A stretch of DNA of 64,000 nucleotides from Amorphophallus konjac (lineage: Eukaryota; Streptophyta; Magnoliopsida; Alismatales; Araceae): positions 48,788,458 through 48,852,457 of the forward strand of contig CM040126.1 in NCBI GenBank assembly GCA_022559845.1, given 5' to 3'. The notes below the pieces were generated by a model, which was not told the DNA's origin, made no database searches, and saw only the letters and a program-made list of their open reading frames with translations. Position 1 is the first letter of the stretch; every line of letters begins with the position of its first letter. A program made the position numbers and the translations under genes. Positions 21,847 to 33,960 of this stretch are shown piece by piece.

Positions 21847-24664
21847 GTTGTGGACGTACATAGGAATTCAGAATATTGCAATGATCAGAGTCCATAAGGT
21901 CTAGTACAGTCGGCAGCTGGCTTAGGGTTTTGTGTTCGATTTCTGCCTTGTTTCTCGCTTGAGAGCTTGAGTGCGCTGTGCGGCGCCGTGAAGGTGGTTG
22001 CTGTCCTCGGCTTTCGTGCCACCGTGGGGTCTAATGATCGAGGTCGAGAGCCTTCTCCCTCATCGGTGGTGGCCCTGGTTGTGCTGCGTTGGGCAGAGGT
22101 TGCTGGCAGGCGTGAACTCGCGGTGCTGCGTTCGAGGAATCTGCAGCGCGGTCCGGTGGCTGGAGAGGATTGTTCATGATTGAGTGGCTGTGAGCGTGCT
22201 TCGAGGGAGCTGCTGTCGGTTCTGGCCACTCCAGCTCAAGGTCTATCCAGCCCCTGAGGTGTTCAGATCGTGGCTTGAGTTGGCAGAGCGGGTGCTCTGG
22301 TCGAGAAGTGTGCTCAGGTGAGCGGAATATCTTCTCGGTGAGCTACTGTTTCGTCGAGCCTGATGTTCTTGTCGTGCTCTGTGGCATCAGAAATGACGTG
22401 TCGGTCCCGATTGTTCTGTGGATTTCGAGGCAGGATTTGGCAGAGATGTCCCGGTAAGTCTTGCTCCCGTGCTCTTGTGTGTGGATGGGTTGTGTTCGCC
22501 CTGGAGTTGGCTTGAGATGTGAAGGCTCCACAGCGAGTTCGAGACTCGAGGATGAGCATCGACGGTTGTCGTTATGGGTCGTGTTGCGGCTCTTGACGTG
22601 GTGTGTTGCAGTTCGAGGAATTGTAGCAGTGGTGCATCGAGAGATGCTGTGATTGTGATCCGACGTGACACTCGTCGAGTGTGTCGGAGGCGCTGACCTG
22701 ATGGAAGTGATGGTTTTCCTTGGTGCTGGATGGTGCCGTTTCCAGCGTGCACAAGGTTCGGGGTCAGGTCGAGCGTGGAGTTCTTCCGTTGGTCGGAAGT
22801 GCGTTGGTCTCCCCTTTGGTTGGAGAGATTGTGTTGGGCTAAGGTTCATCATCTTGCATCATGTGTTCGGATTGGTTGGCCTTCGTGTGCCATGAAGTCC
22901 GTGCAAGACGTGCTCCTTGTCTTGGCTAGGTGGTTGCCTGTGAGAAGTTGTGCCCACTCCCTTGTCGTGTAAGGGTGCTGGCGCTGTTCCGAAAGGATGA
23001 GTGCCGGTTGGGCGGTGTTTGCTTTCTCGGCTGTGCGCGCGTGGATCAGAGTGCGTAGCGGAAGCGTGGTGGGCTTGTGACCCACTGGTTCAGGATCGTA
23101 GCGTTGGTTGCTACGGGCGGATTCCTAAGTTTGCGTTGAGCATTGGAGGATTGGTTCCTCTGTGTGAAACGTGTTGTTGCCGTGCCGTTGCTTGAGGTAT
23201 CATGGTTCTTGGCACTGGCAAGATGGAGTGTTGGGGAATGTGCTGGCTAGTGTGCTGCATGAGTACCCTGTTCCTGTGATGGAAGCCGTGTCAGGCGTCG
23301 GTGTAAGACCCGGATGGGGTTGTTGAGGATGTCGCCTGATGGAGGTCGAGGACGTGTTGGTCAGAGTCGGTGGCTTGGTGCCCGACTTGTGTTCCCAGTC
23401 GTGTCCTCAGATGAGATCATTTTTGGAGAAGTGATCTCTGGCAGGCTATGGGTTCCTGTTGGTGGCTGCGAGTGACTGGTAAGCTTGGTCTCGTAGCCGA
23501 CCACGGTGAGATGTATGTTGCTTGGGGACCCGTGAGCACTGTTTAGGTGGTGTCCCGTGGCTCTGCGGTAAGGGCGGAATCGGGATTGACAGGTGTCCAC
23601 TTGGATTGATCGAAGGATTTGATGAGACCAGATGGAAGAGTGACGTCTGTGGGCGGAGGCCTTTTGTGAGATTGGCGTCGGAGGGTGGTCCTCGACGGGA
23701 CGCTGGTGTCGCAATAGTTATCCCTGATTTGGCGTCCAGCATGGGATGGTTCCCCTGTAAGTCTGAGTCGAGTGAGGTGATGACTGAAGACACCAGGATC
23801 TTGTCATTTGGTTTCGTCGTGCTCCTCGAGAGGGTCTAGTTGGCGTGATGTTCGAGCTCGGATGCGGAGTCCGAGAGGAGTGTAGCTCGAGATGTGGCAT
23901 TGGTCTGTGTGTGAGTCAGCGGATGGCCTGTTGTGAGTTGGATCGTGCCTGTTGGGCCGGTGGTGGTTTCCCGTTGACGTGTATCTGGCGACCAGTGGAT
24001 GGTCTCTTCACAGATAGAAGATGCTGGTTGTCGGGGCTCGAGCGTGGCGAGAGCCGTGTGCCAGCGAGACCTTTGGTGGTCGTTTCTGTGATGGGCCTTC
24101 CGGACGGGATCTGGGCTTTGTCAAAGTTTATCTTCTGACAAGAGTTGGCACGGTGTTATGTCTGGCTTTCAGCTTGCCAGGTGTGAGGTGATTCTTGGTG
24201 CTGAGCCGATGTCCTGGTTGCGGTCTGTCGAGATGGCTGCGTGAGCCGATGGAGGCTCTGTGTTGGTTGTTCCCTTGCGAAGGGTGTACGACCTGTCAGC
24301 TGGTTGTGAAGCTGATGTGTGTTTTGTCTGCCGACCATAGGATGAATCGGTAGCTTTTTCTCGTGTCGAGGGTGTGTTTCCTCGGTGGGTGAGATGGTGG
24401 CAGCGGTGCCATGTTGGTTTTCGTGGTGTCTGAGGTGATGCCGGACTGCGTCCTCTGGTATATGCCTGCTCTGATGGCCAGTGTGCACGGTGCGTGGAGC
24501 GAGGTGTTGTCTGTCATTATAAGTCTGGCTATGTCCCTCAGGATCGGTGTTTTCGCGAGAATCGAGATTTTCTGTGCTGGGGCTCTGACAGTGTTGTCAG
24601 TTGGTTCAGTGTTCTTCCCCTGTGACTTCGTGCTAGGTCCTGAATTTTGAGGATGAAATTCCTT
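21847..24664 (+). other. LARD1 internal region, non-coding
   Basis: About 2.8 kb with no gag, protease, RT or integrase motif in any frame. The first ~90 bases resemble the corresponding start of the LARD2 interior (a shared CTAGTACAGTC/CCAGTACAGTC then GCTGGCTTAGG block), so the two elements are related non-autonomous families. Confidence 0.85.
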
Positions 24665-24678
24665 TAAGGGGGGAGGGC
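24665..24678 (+). other. LARD1 polypurine tract
   Basis: TAAGGGGGGAGGGC sits directly before the 3' LTR start, where plus-strand DNA synthesis would be primed. Confidence 0.85.
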
Positions 24679-27600
24679 TGTAATGCCCCGGATTTCTTTC
24701 AGATCCTTTTCGGATCATTTTAGTGGGTCTCGGAGTGCATTTTGTGCTTTACACGTGTTTTCCCTGATGTACCTTCGGAACTCTGTGTAGGGCGAACCGT
24801 GGCGTTCTTCGACTCCGGGACAGTACCACTGCGTTGTGTTCCTTCCGAGGATCGCGGAGGTAATTTTTAGTAATTTTCTGAATTTATGTAATTTTTGGAA
24901 TTTTCTATATATATTAACCCTTCTCTCTCTCCCCCCTCATTTCTCTCTTCCCTCTCTCTCTCTTCCCTCACGCCCTCTTTCTCCCCTCTCTTCTCCGGCG
25001 GCCGACGGAGCAAGGCGGGGGCGAGGCGGAGGTGGCGTGGGCGAGGATGGGCGAGGATCGAGGCGGTGGAGGCGCGTGGGAGCTCGTGGCGCGGTCGCGA
25101 GCCGGCGAGGCTTCAACGGTGTTTTCTTCACGGATTGGCGAGCTCGGGGCACGAAATCTTCGGTGGAGGTAGGGAGATGGACGCCCAGCTCGTGCCCTTC
25201 TTTTCCCGCGAGTTTTGTAGGCCGTGGTGAGCCGAGCGGGCGAAATCAGGGATTTTTGAGAAAAATCCATGTTTTAGGGCTCGTGGGCCGATCTTCTGTT
25301 TCATTGCGTTTTTGGCCGATCTGAGGTCTTAGATGCATGCTAGGGGCTATTTGGGGGCTTCCCCCTTGTTTTTCCCCTCTCCCGTGGAGGTATGGGGGTG
25401 TGGGATGTTTTTTGGGTCGTTTCTCGCCGTTTCGCGCTCGGACGGGTGTGACGGTCCTTCTAGTGACCGTCACAGCCTCTGACGCCCCAGGATGGGTGCG
25501 TCACAGGGCCCGTTAACCTTTTTGATGGTCTGTGGGTGTGACGGTCCCACAATAGACCGCCAAGGCGCTGTGACGCGCCTGGGTCCGACCGTTACGTCCA
25601 TTTCCGTTGTTTCGGACCGTTGGGGTCACGAGCCTCTGACGCACCAGGCTTGGTCCGTCAGAGCACTGTGACGCCCTCATTTGGGTGCGTCAGAGTTGAC
25701 GTATCCCCTCTTCTAACGCACCTGGGTAGGTCCGTTAGGGGTTGTGACGCCCCGAGGGGTGTGGGTCACAACCTGTCTTCTAACGCGCCAGGCTTGGACC
25801 GTTAGAGGTGTGATGCCCCAGGGTGGGTGCGTCACAGCCAGTTTTGCTCCTTTCGCGTAACGCTCCTGTGTTGGACCGTTAGAGGGCTGTGACGGTCGGG
25901 CTTGGACCGTTACATACTATGACGGTCCAAGGCAAGACTGTCAGGCTCTATGTTGCGCCGAGGTGAGTTTTCCTGTTCTCCGCCTTGTTCCGCGACGTGT
26001 GGATCCCCAGTCGACCCGGTTGGGACCCAGTGGTCGACTTGCGGTCTTGTGAGTGCCCCAGACACCCGTGGGATTATGTGTCCGTGTTTTAAGGGTGTCG
26101 GGAGGACCGTGCTACCTTGTTTAGCGTGCCCATGGGTTTGAGAGTCCGGGTGACTTCTCACGTGTCGGGCTTTCGTGTTACGCTAGACTGAGTCACCGTG
26201 TGTCGGTGTGTGTGCGGTGGGGTTCCCCCGCATGTCGTGAGTTTTCCTGGAAGATGATTCCCGAGTGGGCCATGTGTTTGGCCTTGGACTGCGAGTCCAG
26301 TTATCGGCGTGACGGCTTGGGCGCTGCCTTGGGAATCATGCTTCTGTGCTTTCCACGTGGGCCATGTGTGTGGCCTTGGACTGTGAGTCCAGTTGCCCTG
26401 CCTGGGGCTGGAAGGCTTCTTAGTTCCCTTCCCAAGGGAATGGTCTTGGTGGCTCGTGAGCTACCTCGGTATTCGTGCTACCGTGTTTTTAGACCTAGAG
26501 TTTGGACTAGATTGACGGCCTTGTGCTGTTGCGTGCGACGGTCTTGACGTCGAGTCTTCTGACTCAAGGACCGTTGGCTGTAGTGCGTCTTGAGGATTGC
26601 CCAAAGTCCAGTGGCTTAGCGTCACTTGGGTTTTCTCGATTCTCGCACAGGGTGCGTGCGTAGCCGTGAGCTGCGAGCCCCATTTTCTTGTCCGACCGTG
26701 GTCGCCATGCAACGGTGCCGGTACGTAGGGCGGCACCGTATGTCGTCGGATGCGGATGTGATTTTTCGTTGACTTGAGAGTCTACTCCGTCAGTGACTCT
26801 CCACTAGTCGTAGCCTTCTTACACGCGTGTGGTCCCACCAGGGAGTGGCGGAGAGGCTACCCTGAGGATGATTTTTAGACTGGTTTCCATCGGGCCCCTC
26901 GTCGTTAGCCAGAGTCCGGCTACGGGGGAAAACCAGTCAGAGGGCCAGACCTAGGACGCATGGTCTGTGTGTGCACACGTGGTTGGGGGCAGTTGGACCC
27001 CGCGCTGACGAGCGTGACCCCAGCTAGTCACTTGGTTGTGGTACTTGTTCTGTGTCTGTGCCTTTGCTAGGCGCTATCACGTCAGGGAGACACCTGAGGC
27101 GTGGACTAAGACGTTAGTGGACGCATCCGGTGTTGCTTCTAGTGGGAGGTACTCCTGTCGAGTCGGGAGTGACAGACTGTCAGTCTCTGTGACTTTGACC
27201 TTCGGATTTTTGGTCGTGTCGACCGTTGAGTTTTCTGTTGTTTTGCCGTGGCGCGTGTGTTGGTTTTCGCGCCGTGAGACTAGTGCTAGTGGCTTACTGA
27301 GGTTGCTTCTTGTCGTACGGTACCCGTGACCAGGTGTCAGGGTTGCACTTTGGACAGCGTGTCCAGGTTGGCCGTGTCCTAGGAGACAGGCCTCTACGGC
27401 GTGGTTGCCGTGGGTTTTACTTTGGTAAGTGGTACTAGTGCAGTTCGGTAGCCTCGACTGCGAGTTCGAGGGGTGTTTCCGGTACAGTAGGAGTAGTTGT
27501 AGTGCCGGGTTCCGACCGACCACTGGGTTTACTGTTCCTGCTGTTGCGGTTGCTCTCGTAGCCTTCCCTTCCGCTACCGCCGTTGTTTCCGGTTGGGGTT

Positions 27601-27966
27601 CGCGGGGTCCCTGCTGAGTCTCTGTTTTGGAGACTCATTCCCTACTTTTCAGGTGAGGCGGTCCTTCTTCCTTGAGGTTCGAGGGCGCGGTGCGGAGGTT
27701 CTCAGTTACCAGCTCGTCGGGCCGAGTGTTCACTCGACATGTGGTACGCTTTACTGCTTTAGAGTGTACTTTCTGTTGGACTGGACTCTGTTGTAGCTGT
27801 AGTTGTTCTTTCTTTCAGCTTGTTGTTGTTGGTTGTCCTGCTTTATTTCCTATTTCTTTGTGCCTCCACACTCCTTTAGCCCTTCCGAGCCCTTCCGACT
27901 CGTGGGCGACGGTTCGAGTCTCGGGTTATCGGGCCTTCCCGGTAATCGGATTCTCGGGTCGTTACA
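24679..27966 (+). repeat. LARD1 3' LTR with second copy of the hairpin array
   Basis: It is collinear with the 5' LTR. The TGACG/TAACG array lies at about 25446-25945. Some units differ between the two LTRs at single arm positions; for example GACGGCC at 19794 is GACGGTC near 25921. The TATA box is at 24906-24914. Confidence 0.93.
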
Positions 27967-27971
27967 GTTTC

Positions 27972-28132
27972 ATTCAGAATCCTGGAAAGATTTCCAACGC
28001 TTAGTGTCGGAGGCGTGTCACATCACACCTTAGCATCTGCTTATCAGTTCGTTCTCACTTCATTTCCGCTCGTTACACTTTCGCTTCATTCCGTCTCACT
28101 CCCTTGCAAAGCAGACGCCAAGGCGGGGCAGC
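27972..28132 (+). other. Ogre-type 3' end and polypurine tract
   Basis: This is the right-hand continuation of the untranslated region after the nested element. A purine-rich stretch with G-runs (about 28117-28132, AAGGCGGGGCAGC) precedes the LTR start TGTAGACACGCC and is the likely plus-strand primer. Confidence 0.7.
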
Positions 28133-28185
28133 TGTAGACACGCCAAAATCGTTGCTGTATTAAGTAAATCTCATGTCACCATGTG

Positions 28186-28570
28186 ACGCCCTAAAGTGGA
28201 CTTCAATATTGGCTTAATATGAAGTTTTTCTAATTTCTTCATATTAATTATAATTTCTTGGTATTTTTCTTTAATAATTGAAATTAATGCCTAGAGGAAG
28301 GGTGCCATTTAAATTGACGACCTAATGGGGGGCGTGTTTTTCATCAATAAACGACTGTTCAAATAGGCGTTGTTTCCTGGATAAAAATAAAACTAAAAGA
28401 ATTGACGTCCTCTTCAGGGGCGTTGATTATTTAACGCCCGTTCAAACAGGCGTCATTTCACAATTTTAAATAAGGAAAGTCCTTTATTTCTATACTTAAA
28501 ACCAGGAATTAATGACTGTGTGAATGTCATCATTTCAATTTACGCCCCTAGTAAGGTCGTCATTTTCTCT
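28186..28570 (+). repeat. Hairpin units in U3 of the Ogre-type LTR (about 8 units)
   Basis: Units include ACGCCCGTTCAAACAGGCGT near 28434 and AACGACTGTTCAAATAGGCG near 28350, plus weaker ones near 28314, 28402, 28510 and 28541. They lie 140-520 bases upstream of the TATA box, the position expected for enhancer-like elements. Confidence 0.8.
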
Positions 28571-28707
28571 TCCGTCTCGCTTTCGCCTACTTGTTTCCAG
28601 TAGTGATCCTTTCCCCATTTAACACCTTGTATTCGATTGGGAAGAGGGTTCCTTATTAGAGGATTCATTGCCTTGTTTTAATCCTATTAATGCAAGGATT
28701 TGTGGCC

Positions 28708-28715
28708 TATAAATA
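28708..28715 (+). promoter_or_regulatory. TATA box of Ogre-type 3' LTR
   Basis: TATAAATA is followed about 30 bases later by a GTGAGAGAACAG purine-rich start region. It would drive outward transcription toward 29537. Confidence 0.8.
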
Positions 28716-29539
28716 CCCCCCTGTGCTTCTCGTGTGAGAGAACAGAAGAGAGCGGGAGGGAACAGAGAAAAAAGTAGAGAGAACAGAGAGAGCTAAGAAG
28801 AACACCGTGAGAGCTTTCATAAAGAGAGCAGAGTGTTTCTCTTTTTCAGGTTCTTCTTCCTTCGAGGGCGTTCTTCTTCCACCGACGGTAGTCCCCTTTG
28901 AGTCGATTCTTCATCCACTGCGTGCTTCTTCCTGCTGCAGTAACTAAGGCGCCGAAGCTCTCTCCCTTTACTGCTGCACACACAGCAGAAAGGGCCCTTC
29001 CCCCCTTTAGTTTTTTTTTTATCGCTAGCATCATATAATCATCATATATGCACCCCTTTCTTTCTAGCTCTCTGCTAGAAACGTTATAAGCACATTGCAT
29101 ATATTTGCTTTGCATATCATATCATCTATAATCCCAACATTGTTACTCCTCTTAGGGGTTTTAAAATCAAAAACACACAAGGTGTGTTCATGCCTAATTT
29201 GTTTGATTTCATATTTTTAGAGCATTGATACTACACACTTGGCTAATCCATACTACTGTTTATTTTGAGTGTTTGCAAGGGTAATCAAGCTATAAACCCC
29301 CTTCATCGGCCGGCCGGTAGAAGGAGGAAGTAAGAACTCCCAACCTCACTCGCTCAATACAAGGTACATGCGATCATCCTTCTTATTTTGAGGTAACCCC
29401 TCTGGCGATCACCCTCCTTAGAGCATCTCATGCTCATCCCTTTTTTTCTTCATGTCCCACATATTTTTAGCATAATTATTCATCATTAACCAATTGTCGT
29501 TATTTCTCTTTAAAATGTTTATGTGACACGTTCACAATA

Positions 29540-29817
29540 TAGTTCTATAATCAGTATTTTCAAAGTGCCTTTGCAGCTCAGGAGCCATAGAGGCCAGCAT
29601 ATAGCACTGGGAAAGGGAAGAATCTTCTAACCATGTGGCATAAGTTATGAGATCGCCCTCATCAGCATCATCGGCTGGCTCAGAGTGGACAATGTCCAAC
29701 ACAGGCAATTTTTTCGACGATAAGAACTATACATAAATTGCGCAGCCAGTACAGGACGTTTGGTCTAGTCAGCCTATTGGCATCCAAGATGCCACGGATT
29801 GGGTTAGATAATGGCAT
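29540..29817 (-). pseudogene. gag: Ty1/copia gag N-terminal fragment
   Basis: From an ATG at 29817 on the - strand the frame reads ILDANRLTRPN, WLRNLCIVL and VEKIAC. After one frameshift it reads YATWLEDSSLSQ and YMLASMAPELQRHFE. These are typical conserved blocks of plant copia Gag. It is cut off at the end of the Ogre-type LTR, so the Ogre-type element probably inserted into this copia gag. Confidence 0.85.
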
Positions 29818-30793
29818 AGTAATCTAGATAAGAAATTAAATACAGCTTTAGCATATGTTCAATATCTAACTTAGATGTGATTTTCTATCTTAGTTAGCTC
29901 CACTATTTTTTGATCAAACTATATAACCCTCAGTATATAGAACGGGCGATCAACGTGATCATCCTAGTGGGTCAGAATCGCAATGAGACTAAGGTATGAC
30001 CTTGTAGAAAACACAACAAGTCATACACCATCTCAAAGGTAGTCAACCATCACTTGCATCTAATGTAATATCCGACTTTCGGCCTCCGGGAAGTCATCCC
30101 CTTGTGGAAAACACAACAAAGGATACTCTTGGTTAAAAATCACCACCGTTACTACACGACAGTGAGTTCATGACCCGACCCTTGTGGAAGGCACAACAAG
30201 GCCAAGTTCAATTCCTCACCCCATTGAGGCCTAGCCTTGGAGTTGAATCCTACCACCAGCCCACGGACCTTATGGAAAGTAGAACAAATCCATGAGATGA
30301 AGACATTCATTCACCCCATAATGGTGGAGGGCACGATGGCTCCTAGAGCCACGCTTATCAGATCTAAAATTAAATTGTGAGGGAATTTGATTTTATCTTG
30401 ATCTCACCCTAGGTCAAAATATAAATATATCCAATATATTTACCATATCTATTAGTTTGCACAAAATAAATGCATCCAATGTAGAAATTAAAGCCGAGTG
30501 ATCATGGACCCTAAGCCTAATGCTACTAAGACATCCAGCTCACTTTCAAAGCAACTGGATTGACCTCGTTGTTCATCCTCCACGCCTTCAATTTTCGATG
30601 TCACATAAATTACAAATTTTTACACAACTCGCAAGCAAGACAAACTTAAATTACATGCATATAATTTCAAGAAGCCCTCAAGGCAAGTACAACCAGTGGA
30701 GGAAGGCAGAAATACATAGGAAATATGCCAGAGGGAGAAGGGAGGCTCGCAGGCCCCAAACGAACTAACAACATTATTAGCTACATCTATGAT
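29818..30793 (-). other. Copia 5' untranslated/LTR remnant with small hairpin repeats
   Basis: It lies upstream of the copia gag ATG on the - strand. No primer site or LTR border was identified. It contains four dispersed copies of a CTTGTGGAAAACACAACAAG-like hairpin. Confidence 0.5.
30001..30291. repeat. TTGTG-GAAAA-CACAA hairpin repeats (4 copies)
   Basis: Copies at 30001-30022, 30101-30119, 30181-30202 and 30269-30291. The second is the cleanest, with arms TTGTG and CACAA around GAAAA. Spacing is irregular (about 80-100 bases), so this is not a simple tandem repeat. Confidence 0.7.
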
Positions 30794-32670
30794 TGTTGGG
30801 TCCCGCGAGGTGTAGTCAGATCTAGAAGGGGGGGTTGAATAGATCCTATCAAAAGCTTTGGCCTATTTAAGAAAACTCTTAGCTATCAAAAGCATGAACC
30901 ACTCCTATAAAGTGAATGAATCACTTAGGCACAATGCACAGCGGAATTAAGTAGAGTGGCTCAAATGAAAAGACTTGGATTACAAGCGATGAAGCGTCAA
31001 CTCTTCTTTAAGCACATTTGCGATCTTTGAGAGATACAAGCCTTGTAGTGCAGGGATCATAAAGCATAACACTAGAGCATGAAATAGCTTGCAACAACCG
31101 TGCGTGTGTGTGCGCTATGTTGATCACTCAAAGTGCATATGTGTGTGAATGCAGTGGTGATCAACCAAGGTGCATGCGAGTCTAAGCAAGGGAATCACTT
31201 AGCAATACTTTCACCTTGACGTCTGTGTGCAAGGGTGCAGCAGGCCGCCCAAGGGATGCAGTCAAAGTGCTAAGCTCAATTAAACCACAGATAAAACCGA
31301 AAGTGTAAATCTGAGTGCTTGAGTGTGTAAACAAGATAACCATGTATGAAAGCACACGAACCTGTGAATGGGGGTAGAAGATATAGAGCAATCACACACG
31401 ATGAACAACCCACAACACAAAGATTTTTAAGGTGGTTCGGTTCTAACCCCGCAACCTACGTCCACCCCTCACCAAAACTCGGTGAGACTTTCCTACTGAC
31501 TCACAGCTTGATCGGGGACACGCCCCAAACCACATAACAGAGAAAACCCTCTTTCTATCTTCTTACACACAAAGCCGGCAGGGACGGCTATACCGCAGAT
31601 CGGAGAACTTTCTATTGCCTTCCTACTAACCACCGGTAGGGACGATCTTCAGTTTCAATAGATTGAATGAAATGAAAATAGAACAAGATGAAAATGCTCA
31701 AACAAGATATAGAGATATGCTAGAATGAAGTAGATCTTGTCTGAGATTGTTGAATCTTGAATCTGTTGCTTTGATCTTCCTTTGATCCCTTTGAGTTGAT
31801 GGAGAAGATATAGGATGTAGCTTGATCTTTTCTTTGAATCTCCTTGAGTTGATGAAGAGGTTTGGATGTAGCTTTGATCTTCCCTTGAGTTGATGAAGAG
31901 GTTTAGATGTAGCTTTGATCTTCCTTTTGATCTCCTTTGTGAGCTTGCTTGCTTCTCTTCTTCTTTAGAGATTGAGGGCTTCAGATGTAGGCTTGAATCC
32001 CTTGGATTGGATGTAGAACTTCTGCACGGAGTACTGTTCACGGCTACAGTACCTCTTCTTCCTTGGAGCTCCTCTAGCCTCTCTTCATCTCTCTTTGCTC
32101 CAAATGATCAAATAGGGTTTCTAACCCTCTTGTGTTGGTTTTATATCTCTTTGGATGGTCAATAAACACATCCCAGACCAGATCCACATTTTGTGAGTGA
32201 TTAGGTGACTTTTGGGTTAAAGAAATCCATGGGGAATGGCCTTCATCGAAGTGGAAAACAAAGTCAACATTGGTTGGCTCGGGGCTGGTGGTCGACCGGA
32301 ATTCATGGGTCGGTCGACCGAAACCTGCTGGACTTAGAACATTTTGAGCCTGGCAAAAACTGGTCGACCGGCCCTATAGTGGCGGTCGACCGAAACTTGT
32401 AAAATCTGGAGTTTTTCATCTCTGGGAGAACCGGTCGACCGGAAAGGTAGGGGCGGTCGACTGAAACCTATAAAACGTGAAATTCTTAGGCTCTGGAAAA
32501 TCGGGTCGACCGGCCAAGGTGTGTTGGTCGACCGGAAAGACCTATACCTGCAAAAATGAAGTGTTAGCCCAAAGAAACATGTCCATAAGTCAAGATACTC
32601 ATGTCCTTATCAATTCCATGTATTTTTGGGTTTGGTTTATGCATTAGATCATTTGAGCATTTCTAAATTT
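30794..32670 (-). repeat. SIRE-like copia LTR fragment on the - strand
   Basis: The left edge TGTTGGGTCC followed by AGAAGGGGGGGTTGAATAGA is the reverse complement of the typical SIRE LTR 3' end; the LTR ending at 60521 has the same pattern. A plant-LTR block with AAGGTGGTTCGGTTC lies at about 31428. The right part carries the GGTCGACC palindrome array. The far end appears truncated near 32670. No primer site adjoins the left edge. Confidence 0.55.
32289..32535. repeat. GGTCGACC palindrome array (8 sites)
   Basis: Eight near-perfect palindromes around GGTCGACC occur in four pairs, at about 32290/32311, 32362/32383, 32431/32454 and 32503/32526. Spacing is 21-23 bases within a pair and about 70 bases from pair to pair. 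The longest is CCGGTCGACCGG at 32431-32442. Confidence 0.9.
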
Positions 32671-33960
32671 TGTTCCGGGGGCTCCACCCCCGGAAACCCC
32701 GGCAAGAGGCGCTGCCCCCTTGACCCCCGCGACCTGACCGGGCAGGTCGATCACCGCGATTTGACTGCGCAGGTCGATCCGCGTGCGAGGGCGTAATCAT
32801 TGAGCTTTCACATTTGCCATCTCCACTCCATTCCTTGGATTATCTTGTAGCATGCTATCAAGAAGTTGCACCGACCTTGAACCATCCATAAGGCAAGACA
32901 TGCACTGACCATATGAGGAATATGCAATGACCTTATGTGTGATGCCATTCAGCTCGATTTCTATGCTTGAAACATTCTAGATTTTCGTGCTTCCAATATT
33001 GTCATATGCCTTGATATCTGTGTATCCAATTACCTAGATTTGTGTGCAATTCTTGATCTTTTACACTGGGAGTATAATGACCACCATTATGTATTGTCAT
33101 ATGCCTTGATATCGGTGTACTGGAAGTATGATGACCTAAAATGTATGAATATTAACATTATCAAAGACAGCTATAGTTCATTAATGAGTACAGAGGCAGA
33201 CATCATCAAAATCATAAAATTAATCATGTTGCACACATGTTCAACAATGATCACTCGCCAATCCACACATTCACATCAATCATGCAAGAGTTATTTTTAA
33301 AAAATAATCCTTATATTTTTATTGAAAGGTGGGATGTGCAAACAAAATTATTTTGGCTTTAGTAATTTTAAAAATCTAATTTGAATTAACTAAAATTAAT
33401 TCACATAACCAAATCAATACATATCAACAAGAAGCAAGGTATACGTAGAACCATCACAAGTAGAAGGGACTTGCACATTTGAATCAAATTCAAATAACTC
33501 AGATAATTGAGATAATTATTAAATTAAAATTTAATGATCTAATAATTAAATTTAAAAATAAATTGAAATAAGATAATAATTTATATTTAAATTCAAATTA
33601 ATTATTCAATAAATAAATTTGAAAATAAATTTACAAGATGTAATTATCCTAATTATCATTTGTAAAAATTTAAAATTTGAATTTAGTGATTATCTAATAA
33701 TAAAAAAATACAAAATAAGAATTCTTGTAATTATCTTTAACAAAAATTCAAAATTAGAATTTAACAATTATCCAATAATTAAAGATTTGAAAACTTGAAT
33801 TTTCTCTGATTATCTTTAATTAATTCTCATTTATCCCAATTAGGGATAATTATCTCAACTAACTAAAATTCAATTTTTAAAATTCAAAATTTGGTGAGAA
33901 GATAATTAACAAACTGTCATAATTATCTCTCATAACCAGATTTCAAAATTCACATTATCT
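32671..33960. other. Unassigned repeat debris and AT-rich stretch
   Basis: Near 32676 a hairpin CCGGGGG/CCCCCGG is followed by a GC-rich block. From about 33300 to 33960 the sequence is strongly A/T-rich and low in complexity, with no open frame worth calling. Confidence 0.5.

Larger units (their letters stand above)
18540..27966 (+). mobile_element. Non-autonomous large-LTR retrotransposon (LARD1), complete
   Basis: The two LTRs (18540-21828 and 24679-27966, 3.29 kb each) start TGTAATGCCCCGG and end GTCGTTACA. They are flanked by the duplicated target GTTTC (18535-18539 and 27967-27971). A tRNA-Met type primer site follows the 5' LTR and a purine tract precedes the 3' LTR. The 2.85 kb interior has no gag or pol. 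In the first 192 aligned LTR bases seven differ, so the insertion is younger than its Ogre host. The TGTAATGCCCC start and the GAGGATGAAATTCCTTTAAG lead-in to the purine tract resemble Tekay/Del chromoviruses, which would have to supply proteins in trans. That affiliation is inference. Confidence 0.95.
1..29536 (+). mobile_element. Ogre/Tat-type Ty3/gypsy retrotransposon, nearly complete, with nested insertion
   Basis: Bases 1-240 and 29295-29536 are direct repeats with about a dozen substitutions and a small indel. They are the ends of the 5' and 3' LTRs. Between them lie a tRNA-Arg-like primer site, gag, protease, RT-RNaseH, a second archaeal-type RNaseH, integrase, two antisense spliced genes and a purine-rich tract before the 3' LTR. 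The archaeal-type RNaseH, the Arg primer, the very large size and the antisense genes are known hallmarks of the Tat/Ogre branch. The 3' LTR is 1404 bp, so about 1.16 kb of the 5' LTR lies upstream of the window. Without the insertion at 18540-27971 the element would be about 21.3 kb. All coding parts are broken, so it cannot mobilise itself. The target-site duplication cannot be checked because the 5' end is missing. Confidence 0.9.
28133..29536 (+). repeat. Ogre-type 3' LTR (1404 bp)
   Basis: It starts TGTAGACACGCC, a typical Tat/Ogre LTR start, and ends CGTTCACA. It carries hairpin units at about 28186-28570, a TATA box at 28708-28715, and a terminal part matching bases 1-240. Confidence 0.9.

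Noticed and set aside
22343..24488. Possible gag remnant in the LARD1 interior
   Set aside because: None of the open frames shows a gag, knuckle or protease motif; all are short and on alternating strands.
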